The notes: generated by a model from the letters alone, not told the origin. A stretch of DNA of 64,000 nt from Cytobacillus firmus (GCF_023715565.1 NZ_JAMBOJ010000001.1:62001-126000), one strand, 5' to 3'. Shown: positions 29,203 to 39,319, numbered from the stretch's first letter. Numbers and translations: made by a program.

Positions 29203-31239
29203 TTATTTAATCAATGCATTGCAGTCCACTATCAGGGCAACCTGTCCATCTCCTAATATAGTTGCTCCGGAAATGGCAAACACGCTTGTTAAGTAGTTTC
29301 CAAGTGATTTTAAAACGACTTCCTGTTGGCCGATAAAGGAATCCACCACTAATCCGGCCATCTTATCCCCTTTTCTGACGATGACAACGGAAATGAATTC
29401 ATCCTCATGATTGTCAGATGGCACCTCAAAGATTTCTTTCAATGAAAGGAGCGGAACAACCTTGCCTCTGAAATCAATAACCTTCTGATTATGTGCACTT
29501 AAGACGTCTTCTTTTCGGATAATAGCTGTTTCAATAATAGAGGATAGAGGAATAGCATATTTTTCCTTTTCAATCTCAACTAGCATCACAGAAATAATGG
29601 ATAAAGTTAAAGGAAGCTGTATGGAGAATATGGATCCCTGTCCAACTTTTGAATCAATTGAAACGGATCCTCCCAATGACTCAATTGTATTTTTGACAAC
29701 ATCCAAACCTACACCCCGTCCTGAAACGTCCGAGATCTTATCCGCAGTTGAAAACCCTGAGGCAAAGATAAGTTCATATGCCTGTTTGTCCGTTAGTGTT
29801 GAAGCCGTTTGCTCTGTAATGATGCCATTATTTATTGCTTTCTTTATAACCTTATCCTTGTTTATGCCTGCGCCATCATCCTCTATTTCAATGAATACAT
29901 GATTGCCGCTGTGATAAGCTTTTAGAATGACATTTCCTTCTTCACCTTTCCCATTGGCTTTACGGACTTCCGGTGTTTCAACACCGTGGTCCAATGCATT
30001 TCGGATTAAGTGAACAAGAGGGTCGCCAATTTCATCGATAACCGTTCGGTCCAGCTCGGTATCTGCACCAACAATTTCGAGATTGATCTTTTTGTTTAAA
30101 TCTCTTGCTAATTGTCTGACCATTCTAGGAAAACGATTAAATACTGTTTCTATTGGGACCATGCGCATATTCAAAATAATATTCTGCAGGTCTCCGGAAA
30201 TCCTTGTCATATGCTCAACAGTTTCATGAAGTTCCTGATTGTTCAATTCCTTGGATATTTGTTCAAGTCTGCCCCTGTCAATAACCAATTCTTCAAACAG
30301 GTTCATAAGGATATCCAGTCTCTCGATATTCACCCTAATGGTTTTGTTGCTTACGTTTTTTGCTGCAGGCGTCTTCTTTTCATCTTTTGGCATATCTGAA
30401 GCACGATCTGTCTTCTCTTCCATTTCAGGCTGCAGAGTACCTTCTTCCTTCACAGCTTCCCGGGAGATGTAATCTCCAATAGAAACCTCAAGCACATCTA
30501 TCCTGTCGACTTCTGAGACCTTTAGAAGTTTCTGACGGAGAACTTCGGGTGTCTCTTGGGTTACAATTGTTACAGAGAATTCCTGATCAAATTGCTCTTC
30601 TTCAAGCAGCTCAACAGAAGGAGTGGCTTTGATCACTTCACCACTTTTCTCGAGGACCTCAAAAACCATAAAGACTCTGGCTGCTTTCAGCAGACAATCA
30701 GCCCGCAAGGCTATGGATATTTCATAGGTTTCAAAGCCCTGCTCCTTCGATTGCTGAATCACGGTCCATTCGAAATCGTCATATGTACTTTTGACCAGAC
30801 CCTGCGGTTCATAAATAGCTGCTGCCGTTTCGGCTCTTCCTTTTGATAATGCAGGGCTTTCCCCTTTTTCAATGAGCATCAGCTTATCAACAGCTATGGA
30901 AACATCCCTTTTGCCATCTCCGCCTTCTGCAATTGATTGGACCATTGCTTCAAGATCATCAACAGCCAGAAAAACGACGTCGAGAATTTCAGCATTTACC
31001 TTAATCTTCTGATTTCTGATAGCATCAAGAACATTTTCCATCTGATGAGTTAGACTTGCGAGATCTTCATAGCCCATAGTGGCCGACATGCCTTTCAGCG
31101 TATGAGCTGACCTGAAAATCTCATTAACTATTTTTATATCATCAGGGTTTTTCTCTAATTCAAGAAGCTGTTCATTGCACGACTGCAAATGCTCCTTGCT
31201 TTCTTCGATAAACACCTCTAAATATTGGTTCATCTCCAT
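29203..31239 (-). CDS. cheA: Chemotaxis histidine kinase CheA
   Basis: Autophosphorylates in response to receptors and passes phosphate to CheY and CheB. The 678-residue protein has an N-terminal HPt domain with the phospho-acceptor His46 (FRSAHTLKG), a P2 CheY-binding domain and the dimerisation domain. The kinase core follows, with the N box LIRNALDHGVE and the G boxes IEDDGAGI and DVSGRGVGLDVV. The C-terminal CheW-like domain contains LVVDSFIGQQEVVLK. Lengths and order are standard. It lies between cheB and cheW. Confidence 0.97.
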   Translation of the reverse strand: MEMNQYLEVFIEESKEHLQSCNEQLLELEKNPDDIKIVNEIFRSAHTLKGMSATMGYEDLASLTHQMENVLDAIRNQKIKVNAEILDVVFLAVDDLEAMVQSIAEGGDGKRDVSIAVDKLMLIEKGESPALSKGRAETAAAIYEPQGLVKSTYDDFEWTVIQQSKEQGFETYEISIALRADCLLKAARVFMVFEVLEKSGEVIKATPSVELLEEEQFDQEFSVTIVTQETPEVLRQKLLKVSEVDRIDVLEVSIGDYISREAVKEEGTLQPEMEEKTDRASDMPKDEKKTPAAKNVSNKTIRVNIERLDILMNLFEELVIDRGRLEQISKELNNQELHETVEHMTRISGDLQNIILNMRMVPIETVFNRFPRMVRQLARDLNKKINLEIVGADTELDRTVIDEIGDPLVHLIRNALDHGVETPEVRKANGKGEEGNVILKAYHSGNHVFIEIEDDGAGINKDKVIKKAINNGIITEQTASTLTDKQAYELIFASGFSTADKISDVSGRGVGLDVVKNTIESLGGSVSIDSKVGQGSIFSIQLPLTLSIISVMLVEIEKEKYAIPLSSIIETAIIRKEDVLSAHNQKVIDFRGKVVPLLSLKEIFEVPSDNHEDEFISVVIVRKGDKMAGLVVDSFIGQQEVVLKSLGNYLTSVFAISGATILGDGQVALIVDCNALIK

Positions 31240-31257
31240 GTGCCTGCCCCCTCGGCT

Positions 31258-32352
31258 TTATACAAATTTCAATATGGATTCTGCAATACGTTCAATATGC
31301 TGCACATCATCCGCCAGGCCAGACTCAATCACTGCTCTTGGCATTCCATATACTATGGATGATTCTTTTGATTCAGCGATAGCCTTTACTTCACCGCTTT
31401 TCTTCAGTGCCATCAAGCCTTTTTTGCCATCTGCTCCCATTCCTGTCATTATGACAGCAATTTTTCTGAACCCATTAATTTCACTTATAGACTCCAACAT
31501 CATATCAACCGAAGGTCTGTGTCCATTCCTTGGCAGTGATTCATTCAGATGAATAACAAGATCTTTTCCTGACTTAGCTGCTGTCAGATGAAAGCCGCCA
31601 GGAGCAATGTAGGCTGTACCGTTTTCAAGAATATCCCCCTCCTCGGCTTCCTTAACCGATAGCGCCGATAATCCATTTAGCCTACTTGCCAATGACTTCG
31701 TAAATCCGGCAGGCATATGCTGTACAATCAGAACCGGTGCATTTAGGTTACCTGGAAGGTCAACCAGCACTTTTTGAAGTGCCCGCGGTCCTCCAGTAGA
31801 AGTTCCTATGCAGATAAGCTGTTTGACGTTAAGGTTCGCTTTATCAGAATGATTAATCTGAATAGATCGACATGGTTCTATTTTACTATAATTAATCTTT
31901 AGTTCGGCAGTTTTTTTTCCAATACCTGAAAAATCAGCCAGCTCTTTAATATTCGCTTTGCTTGCTTGCACGACTTTATCTGTCAATTCAGTTTTTATCT
32001 TATGCAGATCCAGGGAGATTGTCCCAGATGGCTTCGCAATAAAATCTACTGCCCCATATTCCATAGCTGTAAAGGTGTTTTCAGCACCTTCCTTCGTTGT
32101 GCTTGAAAGCATAACTACAGGGACTGGCATAGTTTTCATAATTATTTTGAGAGCTTCCAGTCCGTTTAGGACCGGCATTTCAACATCCAAGGTAACTGCA
32201 TCAGGGTTTAATTCTTTTATTTTCTTTAAGCCCTCTTCTCCGTTTCTTGCCGTCCCAATAACTTGAATTCTCTCATCTTGAGACAGGAGATCCGAAATCA
32301 GTTTTCTCATAAAGGCTGAATCATCTATCACAAGCACTTTAACGATGTTCAT
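31258..32352 (-). CDS. cheB: Chemoreceptor glutamate methylesterase CheB
   Basis: Removes methyl groups from chemoreceptors once phosphorylated by CheA. The 364-residue protein has an N-terminal receiver domain with the acidic pair at residues 10-11, phospho-acceptor Asp56 (LDVEMP) and Lys in AKPSG. A linker and the C-terminal esterase domain follow, with Ser in IGTSTGGPRAL, His in VQHMPAGFT and Asp in MTGMGADGKKG. It lies seven bases after flhG, and cheA follows after 18 bases. Confidence 0.96.
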   Translation of the reverse strand: MNIVKVLVIDDSAFMRKLISDLLSQDERIQVIGTARNGEEGLKKIKELNPDAVTLDVEMPVLNGLEALKIIMKTMPVPVVMLSSTTKEGAENTFTAMEYGAVDFIAKPSGTISLDLHKIKTELTDKVVQASKANIKELADFSGIGKKTAELKINYSKIEPCRSIQINHSDKANLNVKQLICIGTSTGGPRALQKVLVDLPGNLNAPVLIVQHMPAGFTKSLASRLNGLSALSVKEAEEGDILENGTAYIAPGGFHLTAAKSGKDLVIHLNESLPRNGHRPSVDMMLESISEINGFRKIAVIMTGMGADGKKGLMALKKSGEVKAIAESKESSIVYGMPRAVIESGLADDVQHIERIAESILKFV

Positions 32353-32358
32353 GCTGAT

Positions 32359-33231
32359 TCACCCCCTATTAAAAAGAAATTTTTTTAGCTTTGAAATAAA
32401 TTGTGAAGGATGATGCTCACCAGCCTGTTCGCCCGGCTCAGCTCCAGCTTTCTCAGTCATAGTCCGAATCGCTTTTGATGCGGCTGAATTTTCCCGATAA
32501 ATAATGAAAGGGATTTGCCGTTTAACAGCCTGCTGTATACTGCGATCATCCGGGATAATTCCTAAGAGATCAGTGTCCCTGCCTAAAAATCTAGATGCAG
32601 CAGCAGCAATCCTCTTATATGTTTCCTGTCCTTCTCTCTCTCCATCAGACCGGTTAATGACCAAATGAAATGGAATACTATCATCCATAAGATGTATATG
32701 CTTCATTACTGAGTAGGCATCAGTGATAGACGTCGGCTCAGGTGTCGTAATGACCGCAACCTCCTGAGCTGAGAGTATAAACTTTGCCGATTCCTCTGTA
32801 ATGCCTGCGCCCATATCAAGAATGATATAATCATAGTTACGGATGAGCTGGGAAAGTTCTCCGGTAAATCTTGAAATTTGCATATCATCGAGTTTCAGAA
32901 TATGTGAAAGACCAGTCCCCCCGCCAATATAATTCAGTCCAAATGGTCCCTCTGAAATAATATTTTTTAAAGGTATATCCTTTTTTATAAAATCAGCTAT
33001 GGAGTATTGAGCTGATCTTCCCATTAAAATCTCGACATTCCCCATCCCGATATCCAAATCAAATAACAATACTCTGTGGCCCTTTTTGCATAGGGAAATA
33101 GAGAAATTCAAAGAGTAATTTGATTTCCCCACTCCCCCTTTTCCGCTTACCACTGCTATTGTTTTAAACGGATGACTTTGGCTTACTTCTTCTTTCAGCT
33201 TTGCTCTTAGCCTTTCTGCCTGATCGATCAT
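32359..33231 (-). CDS. flhG: Flagellar number regulator FlhG (MinD-like ATPase)
   Basis: MinD/ParA-type ATPase; in Bacillus (YlxH) it controls flagellar number and pattern and stimulates the GTPase FlhF. The 290-residue protein has a basic N-terminal segment that in homologues carries the FlhF activator, the deviant Walker A VSGKGGVGKS near residues 28-37, LLFDLDIGMGNVE as switch region and ILDMGAGI as Walker B. A C-terminal amphipathic stretch is likely to bind membrane. It overlaps flhF by four bases. Confidence 0.94.
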   Translation of the reverse strand: MIDQAERLRAKLKEEVSQSHPFKTIAVVSGKGGVGKSNYSLNFSISLCKKGHRVLLFDLDIGMGNVEILMGRSAQYSIADFIKKDIPLKNIISEGPFGLNYIGGGTGLSHILKLDDMQISRFTGELSQLIRNYDYIILDMGAGITEESAKFILSAQEVAVITTPEPTSITDAYSVMKHIHLMDDSIPFHLVINRSDGEREGQETYKRIAAAASRFLGRDTDLLGIIPDDRSIQQAVKRQIPFIIYRENSAASKAIRTMTEKAGAEPGEQAGEHHPSQFISKLKKFLFNRG

Positions 33232-34376
33232 TTCTTATTCCCCATTAGTTGTGTCACAATAGCTTCCGGCTCTGCCATGAGGATATCATCAGGAACATCC
33301 TGACCATTTGTAATATAAGCTGCACCCTTTTTGTACTTATGGATTATGTTGTACATGGCTCCGTAAGTTGACGTTTCATCTGCCTTTGTGAAGATTAGCT
33401 TATCAATGTCTATAATTGAAAATTGATTGTATATTTCTTCCATATCTTTTTGTTTTGCCGTAAGAGAAAGTACTAAAAAGGTTTCCATTTCCTTCTCAAA
33501 ATCAATCACATTCTTTAGATCTTCTACATACTGCCGATTTCTGAAATTCCTTCCGGCTGTATCTATTAAAACAATGTCATATTCCTTCAGTTTCTCTGCT
33601 GCCTGCCTGAAGTCATCCATTGTATAGCAAACTTCTAATGGTATATCCAGGATGCCTGCATATGTTTTTAATTGATCGATCGCCGCGATCCTGTAGGTGT
33701 CGGCAGTGATAAATGCAGCCTTTTTCTTATGTTTAATCACACACTCCGCTGCCATCTTCGCCAAGGTAGTTGTTTTCCCTACGCCAGTAGGTCCTGCTAC
33801 ATTGATATATTTTTTGGTGAATGAAATCCCGCTGAATTGTAAATCCTCAATTTGCTTCTTAAGTTCCTCATGCAGCCAGGCTTCCACTTCAGCAGCTTTA
33901 GCTTTGGCACCGCCCAGGTACCATTTTTCCAGCAATACTTGAAGTAGCTGAGCCTGAATAGAATTGTCAATTCCCTGTTCATTCATAAAGTGAATGACTT
34001 TTCTTATCACTTCAGGGTACACAGTACTCATCTGCTGTCCGCCGGTCAATGAGGACATCATTTGTTTCAGACTGCTTATCTCTCTAATCAGCTCATCTGA
34101 TGTTCCGGACCCGGGAAATTGATACTTTTCAGTGTTTGCTTTGAATTGACTTGAAGCGGCAGGAATTGATGTGGGCTTAACAGCGGGTTTTTGCTCTATT
34201 TCCTGATTTGGATCAGCTGCTGCCATCACTTCTATATTTCTTTTTTTAAAGAAACCTAAAACCCCTCCGGTATATACTACTCGTGAATTTAATATTACGG
34301 CCTCTTTACCCAGTTCCGCGCGTATTTTTTTCATTGCATCAGGCATGGAAGCTGCCATGTATTTTTTTACCTTCAA
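33228..34376 (-). CDS. flhF: SRP-family GTPase FlhF
   Basis: Places flagella, acting with FlhG. The 382-residue protein has a basic N-terminal B domain (MKVKKYMAASMPDAMKKIRA), a helical N domain, and an SRP-type G domain with [13 protein letters not shown] near residue 197, DTYRIAAIDQLKTYA, DTAGRN and FTKADETSTYG. It overlaps flhA by four bases upstream and flhG by four bases downstream, giving a tightly coupled flhA-flhF-flhG unit. Confidence 0.96.
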   Translation of the reverse strand: MKVKKYMAASMPDAMKKIRAELGKEAVILNSRVVYTGGVLGFFKKRNIEVMAAADPNQEIEQKPAVKPTSIPAASSQFKANTEKYQFPGSGTSDELIREISSLKQMMSSLTGGQQMSTVYPEVIRKVIHFMNEQGIDNSIQAQLLQVLLEKWYLGGAKAKAAEVEAWLHEELKKQIEDLQFSGISFTKKYINVAGPTGVGKTTTLAKMAAECVIKHKKKAAFITADTYRIAAIDQLKTYAGILDIPLEVCYTMDDFRQAAEKLKEYDIVLIDTAGRNFRNRQYVEDLKNVIDFEKEMETFLVLSLTAKQKDMEEIYNQFSIIDIDKLIFTKADETSTYGAMYNIIHKYKKGAAYITNGQDVPDDILMAEPEAIVTQLMGNKK

Positions 34377-36409
34377 TCTATATTCACCACCCCGACACTT
34401 TGAACTTCTGCATTCGCTTCCAGCTCATTATAGGAAAGGATCGGTATTTGCGGAAAATACCTTTCTGTTAACTGCCTGACATACATTCTGACAGCTGGAG
34501 AACATAGGACAATTGGCGTCTGCTCCATTAATGATAGCTGTTCAACCTGGGAAGCAATGGATTCAAGAATATTCTGCGATACTGTTGGATCCATGGATAA
34601 ATAATTGCCATGTTCTGTCTGCTGAACACCTTCTGCAACCATTTTCTCGACTCTCCCTGAAAGGGTCACAACTTTTATAGAGTCACCCTGCTGTGAAAAC
34701 TGGTTGGTAATTTGTCTGGCTAATGCCTGACGGGCATATTCTGTAAGCAAATCTGTATCACTTGTCGATTTGGCAAAATCGGCAAGTGTTTCAAAAATAA
34801 CCGGTAAGTTCCGGATAGAAACATTTTCCCTCAATAGTTTTGCAAGCACCTTTTGAACTTCACCCACGGACAATGGATTTGGTGTAACTTCTTCAATAAG
34901 AATCGGATAGCTCTCCTTAACATGGTCAATTAGCTGTTTCGTTTCTTGGCGGCCTAATAATTCATGAGCATTGCTTTTTATTACTTCTGTTATATGAGTA
35001 GAAACAACGGATGGCGGGTCAACGACTGTATAGCCGAAAATTTCTGCCTGCTCCTTCATTTCTTCTGTTATCCATTTTGCCGGCAGGCCAAAGGAAGGCT
35101 CAATCGTATCTATTCCTTCGATGCTTTCATCTTCAATACCGGGACTCATTGCCAAATAATGATCGAGAAGGAGCTCCCCGCGAGCCATTTCATTTCCTTT
35201 AATCTTCAATCTGTATTCATTTGGCTGGAGCTGAATATTATCACGTATCCTAACTACCGGAATGACCAAACCCAGTTCAATTGCCAGCTGTCTTCTGATC
35301 ATTACAATCCTGTCCAGAAGGTCCCCGCCCTGATTTGTATCAGCAAGAGGTATTAACCCATAGCCAAACTCGAATTCTATCGGATCTACATTTAATAGGT
35401 TAACCACGCTTTCAGGACTTTTCATTTCATCTGTTTCAATTTCTTCGTCCAGCTCGAGAAGCTGGTCTTTATCCGGCTGTGGAGTCTTAGCTATCGAATA
35501 TCCGCCAAATATCATCAAGCCGCCAATCGGCAGGGTTAAAATTAGGCCTATTGGGGTCAACACTCCCAGCAGAATGATAGTTCCGCCAGTAACATATAAC
35601 ATTTTCGGATAAGCAAACAGCTGGGAAGTAATATCTTTACCAATATTTCCATCTGACGCCGCCCTTGTTACAACAATACCGGTTGCAGTTGAAATTAACA
35701 GTGCCGGAATTTGACTGACAATTCCGTCCCCAACCGTCAGCGTTGAATACCTAACGGCAGCCTCTGCAAACGGAAGTCCGAGCTGCATCATCCCAATGAC
35801 AATACCAAATAATAGATTAATAAGTGTGATAATGATTCCTGCTATGGCATCACCTTTTACAAATTTGCTCGCACCGTCCATTGAACCGTAGAAATCTGAT
35901 TCACGGCTAATTTTTTCACGGCGTTCACGGGCTTCATGCTCAGAAATCATCCCTGCATTTAAGTCTGCATCAATACTCATCTGTTTACCCGGCATTGCGT
36001 CAAGTGTAAAACGCGCCGCCACTTCAGAAACCCTCTCAGACCCTTTAGTAATGACGATGAACTGAATAATAATGAGTATCAGGAATACTACGAGGCCGAC
36101 TATGACATTGCCTCCGGTTACGAATGAACCAAATGTTTCAACGACCTTGCCCGCTTCCCCATCGGATAAAATTGATCTGGTAGTAGAAACATTCAATCCC
36201 AGCCTGAATAATGTCATTAACAAGATTAAGGAAGGGAAAATAGAAAATTCGAGCGCTTCCTTCATATTCATGGCCGTCAGCAATACCATGAGTGCAAGCG
36301 CAATATTAATGATTATCAGTACACTTAAAAGCCAGGGCGGGAAAGGAATAATAAGCATGGCTACTATTAGAATTACACTCATCAATACTGATAAGTCTCT
36401 TACTTGCAT
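34373..36409 (-). CDS. flhA: Flagellar type III export protein FlhA
   Basis: Export-gate protein that forms a nonameric ring and docks substrate-chaperone complexes. The 678-residue protein has about eight N-terminal membrane segments (to about residue 310), including the family motif RVAEVAARFTLDAMPGKQM-like stretch seen here as SEVAARFTLDAMPGKQMSID. The soluble C-terminal domain begins near 340 (LNVDPIEFEFGYGLIPL). The ATG follows AAGGAGAG, which abuts a copy of a dispersed repeat at 36429. Confidence 0.96.
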   Translation of the reverse strand: MQVRDLSVLMSVILIVAMLIIPFPPWLLSVLIIINIALALMVLLTAMNMKEALEFSIFPSLILLMTLFRLGLNVSTTRSILSDGEAGKVVETFGSFVTGGNVIVGLVVFLILIIIQFIVITKGSERVSEVAARFTLDAMPGKQMSIDADLNAGMISEHEARERREKISRESDFYGSMDGASKFVKGDAIAGIIITLINLLFGIVIGMMQLGLPFAEAAVRYSTLTVGDGIVSQIPALLISTATGIVVTRAASDGNIGKDITSQLFAYPKMLYVTGGTIILLGVLTPIGLILTLPIGGLMIFGGYSIAKTPQPDKDQLLELDEEIETDEMKSPESVVNLLNVDPIEFEFGYGLIPLADTNQGGDLLDRIVMIRRQLAIELGLVIPVVRIRDNIQLQPNEYRLKIKGNEMARGELLLDHYLAMSPGIEDESIEGIDTIEPSFGLPAKWITEEMKEQAEIFGYTVVDPPSVVSTHITEVIKSNAHELLGRQETKQLIDHVKESYPILIEEVTPNPLSVGEVQKVLAKLLRENVSIRNLPVIFETLADFAKSTSDTDLLTEYARQALARQITNQFSQQGDSIKVVTLSGRVEKMVAEGVQQTEHGNYLSMDPTVSQNILESIASQVEQLSLMEQTPIVLCSPAVRMYVRQLTERYFPQIPILSYNELEANAEVQSVGVVNID

Positions 36410-36428
36410 TGAAACTCTCTCCTTACAA

Positions 36429-36481
36429 GAAAAGCGGAAGGCGCCTTGGCAGCCCCATTCAACAGCTTCCTAAGACCAGCT
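36429..36481. repeat. Dispersed intergenic repeat, copy 2 (flhB-flhA)
   Basis: GAAAAGCGGAAGGCGCCTTG followed by a truncated body matches the left part of the repeat at 18791. The shared edge extends outward as CTCCTTA(T/C)AA, which on the minus strand is the flhA Shine-Dalgarno sequence. It is the only sizeable non-coding insert in this part of the fla/che operon. Confidence 0.6.
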
Positions 36482-36498
36482 ATTTCATATTTCTCTGG

Positions 36499-37584
36499 TT
36501 AAATTTTGTTTTTGGTTCTGTATACATAAGCTAAAATCTCTGCAACAGCTTTGAAAAATTCTTCTGGGATGGCCTGGCCTATTTCAGCCTGACTATAAAG
36601 AGACCTGGCAAGCGGCCTGTTTTCTACAGCAATCACATCATGCTCCTTTGCGATTAATTTAATCTTTTGGGCAACAAAGTCCACACCTTTCGCCACTACA
36701 ATGGGAGCATCACTTTTTGTTTCATCATAGATCAGAGCTATGGCATAATGCGTTGGGTTTGTGATAACCACATCTGCTTTGGGAACTTCCTGCATCATTC
36801 TTCTCATTGCCATTTCCCTTTGTCTTTGCTTAATCTTGGATTTAATTAACGGATCACCTTCAATATTTTTGTGTTCATCCTTAATGTCCTGTTTTGACAT
36901 GCGGATGTTTTTTTCAAAATCGTATTTTTGATACAGATAATCCATGACGGATAAAACTAGAAGTGCCGCTGAAGCAATTAATCCCATTTGAACGGTCAGG
37001 CTGGCAATTGTGGCCATTGCCGTTCCAACTGATTTTTGAGAAAGAATTAATATTTCATCTATTCTTAACCAAAGAACCGTAAACGCAGCGAGACCTACAA
37101 AAGCAATCTTAAGCATTGATTTCAGCAGCTCTACGATCGCCCTCATCGAAAAAATGCGTTTAAAGCCTTTTATTGGATCCAGTTTCTCCAATTTAGGCTG
37201 TATGGCTTCTGTTGAAAAAAGAGTACCTACCTGCATAAAGTTAGCAGCTACACCCGCAAGCATAGCAATCAGCATGATCGGACCTAAAAAAAGCACCAGC
37301 TCCTTTAAAACATCAAGAAAGATCACCTGAACATTCACCTCTGTCAGGGGCATCATCATGTAATCATTAAATGAATGCGTAAATATATAAAGGATGATAT
37401 TCTTCAAATACGATCCGGCAAACAGCAAAAACAGAAACACCGCTAATAAGACGATGGCTGTATTAACATCCTGGCTTTTAGCTACTTGTCCTTTTTTTCT
37501 GGAATCCTGCCTCTTTTTCGGAGTGGCTTTTTCTGTTTTTTCTCCGGAAAACAGCTGGAGATCTAAAGAAAGCAATAACTTCAT
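36499..37584 (-). CDS. flhB: Flagellar type III export switch protein FlhB
   Basis: Switches export specificity from rod/hook to filament substrates. The 361-residue protein has an N-terminal GEKTEKATPKKRQDSRKKGQ segment, four membrane helices (about residues 35-215), and a cytoplasmic domain containing the self-cleaving NPTH motif (ADVVITNPTHYAIAL) near residue 280. The C-terminus ends IPEEFFKAVAEILAYVYR. It starts two bases after fliR ends. Confidence 0.96.
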   Translation of the reverse strand: MKLLLSLDLQLFSGEKTEKATPKKRQDSRKKGQVAKSQDVNTAIVLLAVFLFLLFAGSYLKNIILYIFTHSFNDYMMMPLTEVNVQVIFLDVLKELVLFLGPIMLIAMLAGVAANFMQVGTLFSTEAIQPKLEKLDPIKGFKRIFSMRAIVELLKSMLKIAFVGLAAFTVLWLRIDEILILSQKSVGTAMATIASLTVQMGLIASAALLVLSVMDYLYQKYDFEKNIRMSKQDIKDEHKNIEGDPLIKSKIKQRQREMAMRRMMQEVPKADVVITNPTHYAIALIYDETKSDAPIVVAKGVDFVAQKIKLIAKEHDVIAVENRPLARSLYSQAEIGQAIPEEFFKAVAEILAYVYRTKNKI

Positions 37585-37585
37585 T

Positions 37586-38362
37586 CTATGAACCTCCCAT
37601 AAGCTCCATAAGCCCTCTCATTGTCTGCAGCATCGTTTCAATTGCTAAGGAAAAAGCATATATTAATACACTCATAACGATGATCAGAACAATAAAACTG
37701 ACGCCTATCTTTAAAGGAAGTCCGACGACAAAGACATTTAGCTGCGGAACTGTCCTGGCGACAATTCCTAATGCGACATCGACAAGAAAAAGACTTCCGA
37801 CAACAGGGATAGACATCTGAAAGGCGATAAGGAACATCGTATTCACAGCTTTAATGACATATTCAGTCATATTTTCATCCCCGAAAGAAATCCATGCTTG
37901 ATCAAGCGGGATAAAATTATAGCTGTAAAACACTCCGTCCAGCATGAGATGGTGGCCATTGACAGTTAATAAAAAGAAGAGAGCGACCGTATACAAATAC
38001 TGTCCCATTAAGGGGCTCTGTGCTCCTGTCTGCGGATCAATTACATTCGCAATGGCAAAACCCATCTGAAAATCAATAAATCCTCCGGCAATTTGAATGG
38101 CTGATAGGATCAAATAGGCAATAAATCCAACCATCACCCCTACCAATGCTTCTTTTATTATTAAAAGAAAATACGTGCCGTCAATTTCAAGAGCCGGGAC
38201 ATCCATTCCGAGGAACATAATCCATGCCAAAAAGAAGCCAAGGCCAATTTTGTGTGATGCTGGGATGGATCTGTATGAAAAAAGGGGCATCATTAAAAAG
38301 AAAGATGTCACCCTTACAAAAATAAGTAAAAAGGCAGGAAAAAAAGGCAGAAAATCTAACAT
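37586..38362 (-). CDS. fliR: Flagellar export gate protein FliR
   Basis: Component of the FliPQR export gate in the basal-body membrane. The 258-residue protein is hydrophobic throughout, with about six to eight membrane-inserted segments. It has family features such as RVTSFFLMMPLFSYRSIPAS, GGFIDFQMGFAIANVIDPQT and the C-terminal IYAFSLAIETMLQTMRGL. It lies four bases after fliQ and two bases before flhB. Confidence 0.94.
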   Translation of the reverse strand: MLDFLPFFPAFLLIFVRVTSFFLMMPLFSYRSIPASHKIGLGFFLAWIMFLGMDVPALEIDGTYFLLIIKEALVGVMVGFIAYLILSAIQIAGGFIDFQMGFAIANVIDPQTGAQSPLMGQYLYTVALFFLLTVNGHHLMLDGVFYSYNFIPLDQAWISFGDENMTEYVIKAVNTMFLIAFQMSIPVVGSLFLVDVALGIVARTVPQLNVFVVGLPLKIGVSFIVLIIVMSVLIYAFSLAIETMLQTMRGLMELMGGS

Positions 38363-38366
38363 CTCA

Positions 38367-38636
38367 TCAGCCTACAAACCTGGTCAAATTAGAAAAAATC
38401 TCATTTGCATACGAGAGCATATGGCTAAGCATCCATGGTCCAAAGAAAACAACACCGACAAGAACCGCTACGATCTTAGGAATAAAAGCCAATGTCTGTT
38501 CCTGAATTTGCGTTGTTGCCTGAAAGATGCTGACAACCAAACCGACTACTAGTGCCAGAATTAGCAAGGGACCGCAAATCATCAATACAGTGATGATCCC
38601 TCTTTCTGCAATGGATATAACTGTTTCTTGAGTCAT
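38367..38636 (-). CDS. fliQ: Flagellar export gate protein FliQ
   Basis: Small export-gate subunit of 89 residues with two membrane helices (about 15-40 and 50-75). The typical sequence ALVVGLVVSIFQATTQIQEQ is followed by TLAFIPKIVAVL. It forms a helical assembly with FliP and FliR. It lies between fliP and fliR with short gaps. Confidence 0.95.
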   Translation of the reverse strand: MTQETVISIAERGIITVLMICGPLLILALVVGLVVSIFQATTQIQEQTLAFIPKIVAVLVGVVFFGPWMLSHMLSYANEIFSNLTRFVG

Positions 38637-38653
38637 TCTGAATGTTCACCTGC

Positions 38654-39319
38654 TTAAAAGCTTTGTAAAAGGGATTTAACAACTAAGTACCAGCCGTCCA
38701 CCAGAACAAATAATAATATTTTGAACGGAAGCGAAATCATAACCGGTGGAAGCATCATCATCCCCATGGACATCAACACACTCGCAACAACCATGTCGAT
38801 AACCAGAAAAGGAATAAAAATCATAAAGCCAATTTGAAAAGCTGTTTTAATTTCACTTATGGCAAATGCCGGAACAAGACTCGTAAGCGGAATATCTTCA
38901 ATTGAAGCCGGTGCTTCTGCCCCGGAGTATTCCAGAAATAGTGCCAAGTCCTTCTGCCTTGTGTGTGCACTCATAAATTCCTTGAAGGGTATTGATGCTT
39001 TTTCATACGCTTGTTCCAAATTTATTTCTTCATTGAATAAAGGTGTTAAAGCCTGTTCGTTCACTTCCTGCATAGTTGGAGCCATAATAAAGAATGTAAG
39101 GAATAAGGATAGGCCAATTAAAACCTGGTTCGGCGGCATTTGCTGAGTAGCAAGCGCCGTTCTGACAAAGGAAAGAACGATGACAATCCTTGTAAAGCAT
39201 GTCATTAATATTAGAATACTCGGTGCGAGAGAAAGTACCGTCAGCAATAAAAAAAGCTTCACAGATGTAGATACATTTTCAGGAGAGCTGCTATTAAAAA
39301 ACTCCATGAATTCATTCAT
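38654..39319 (-). CDS. fliP: Flagellar export gate protein FliP
   Basis: Core subunit of the export gate. The 221-residue protein shows APSILILMTCFTRIVIVLSF, the conserved ALATQQMPPNQVLIGLSLFL loop, LVPAFAISEIKTAFQIGFMI and PPVMISLPFKILLFVLVDGW. It has a hydrophobic N-terminus but no clearly separate signal peptide. Its start overlaps the end of fliO by eight bases. Confidence 0.95.
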   Translation of the reverse strand: MNEFMEFFNSSSPENVSTSVKLFLLLTVLSLAPSILILMTCFTRIVIVLSFVRTALATQQMPPNQVLIGLSLFLTFFIMAPTMQEVNEQALTPLFNEEINLEQAYEKASIPFKEFMSAHTRQKDLALFLEYSGAEAPASIEDIPLTSLVPAFAISEIKTAFQIGFMIFIPFLVIDMVVASVLMSMGMMMLPPVMISLPFKILLFVLVDGWYLVVKSLLQSF

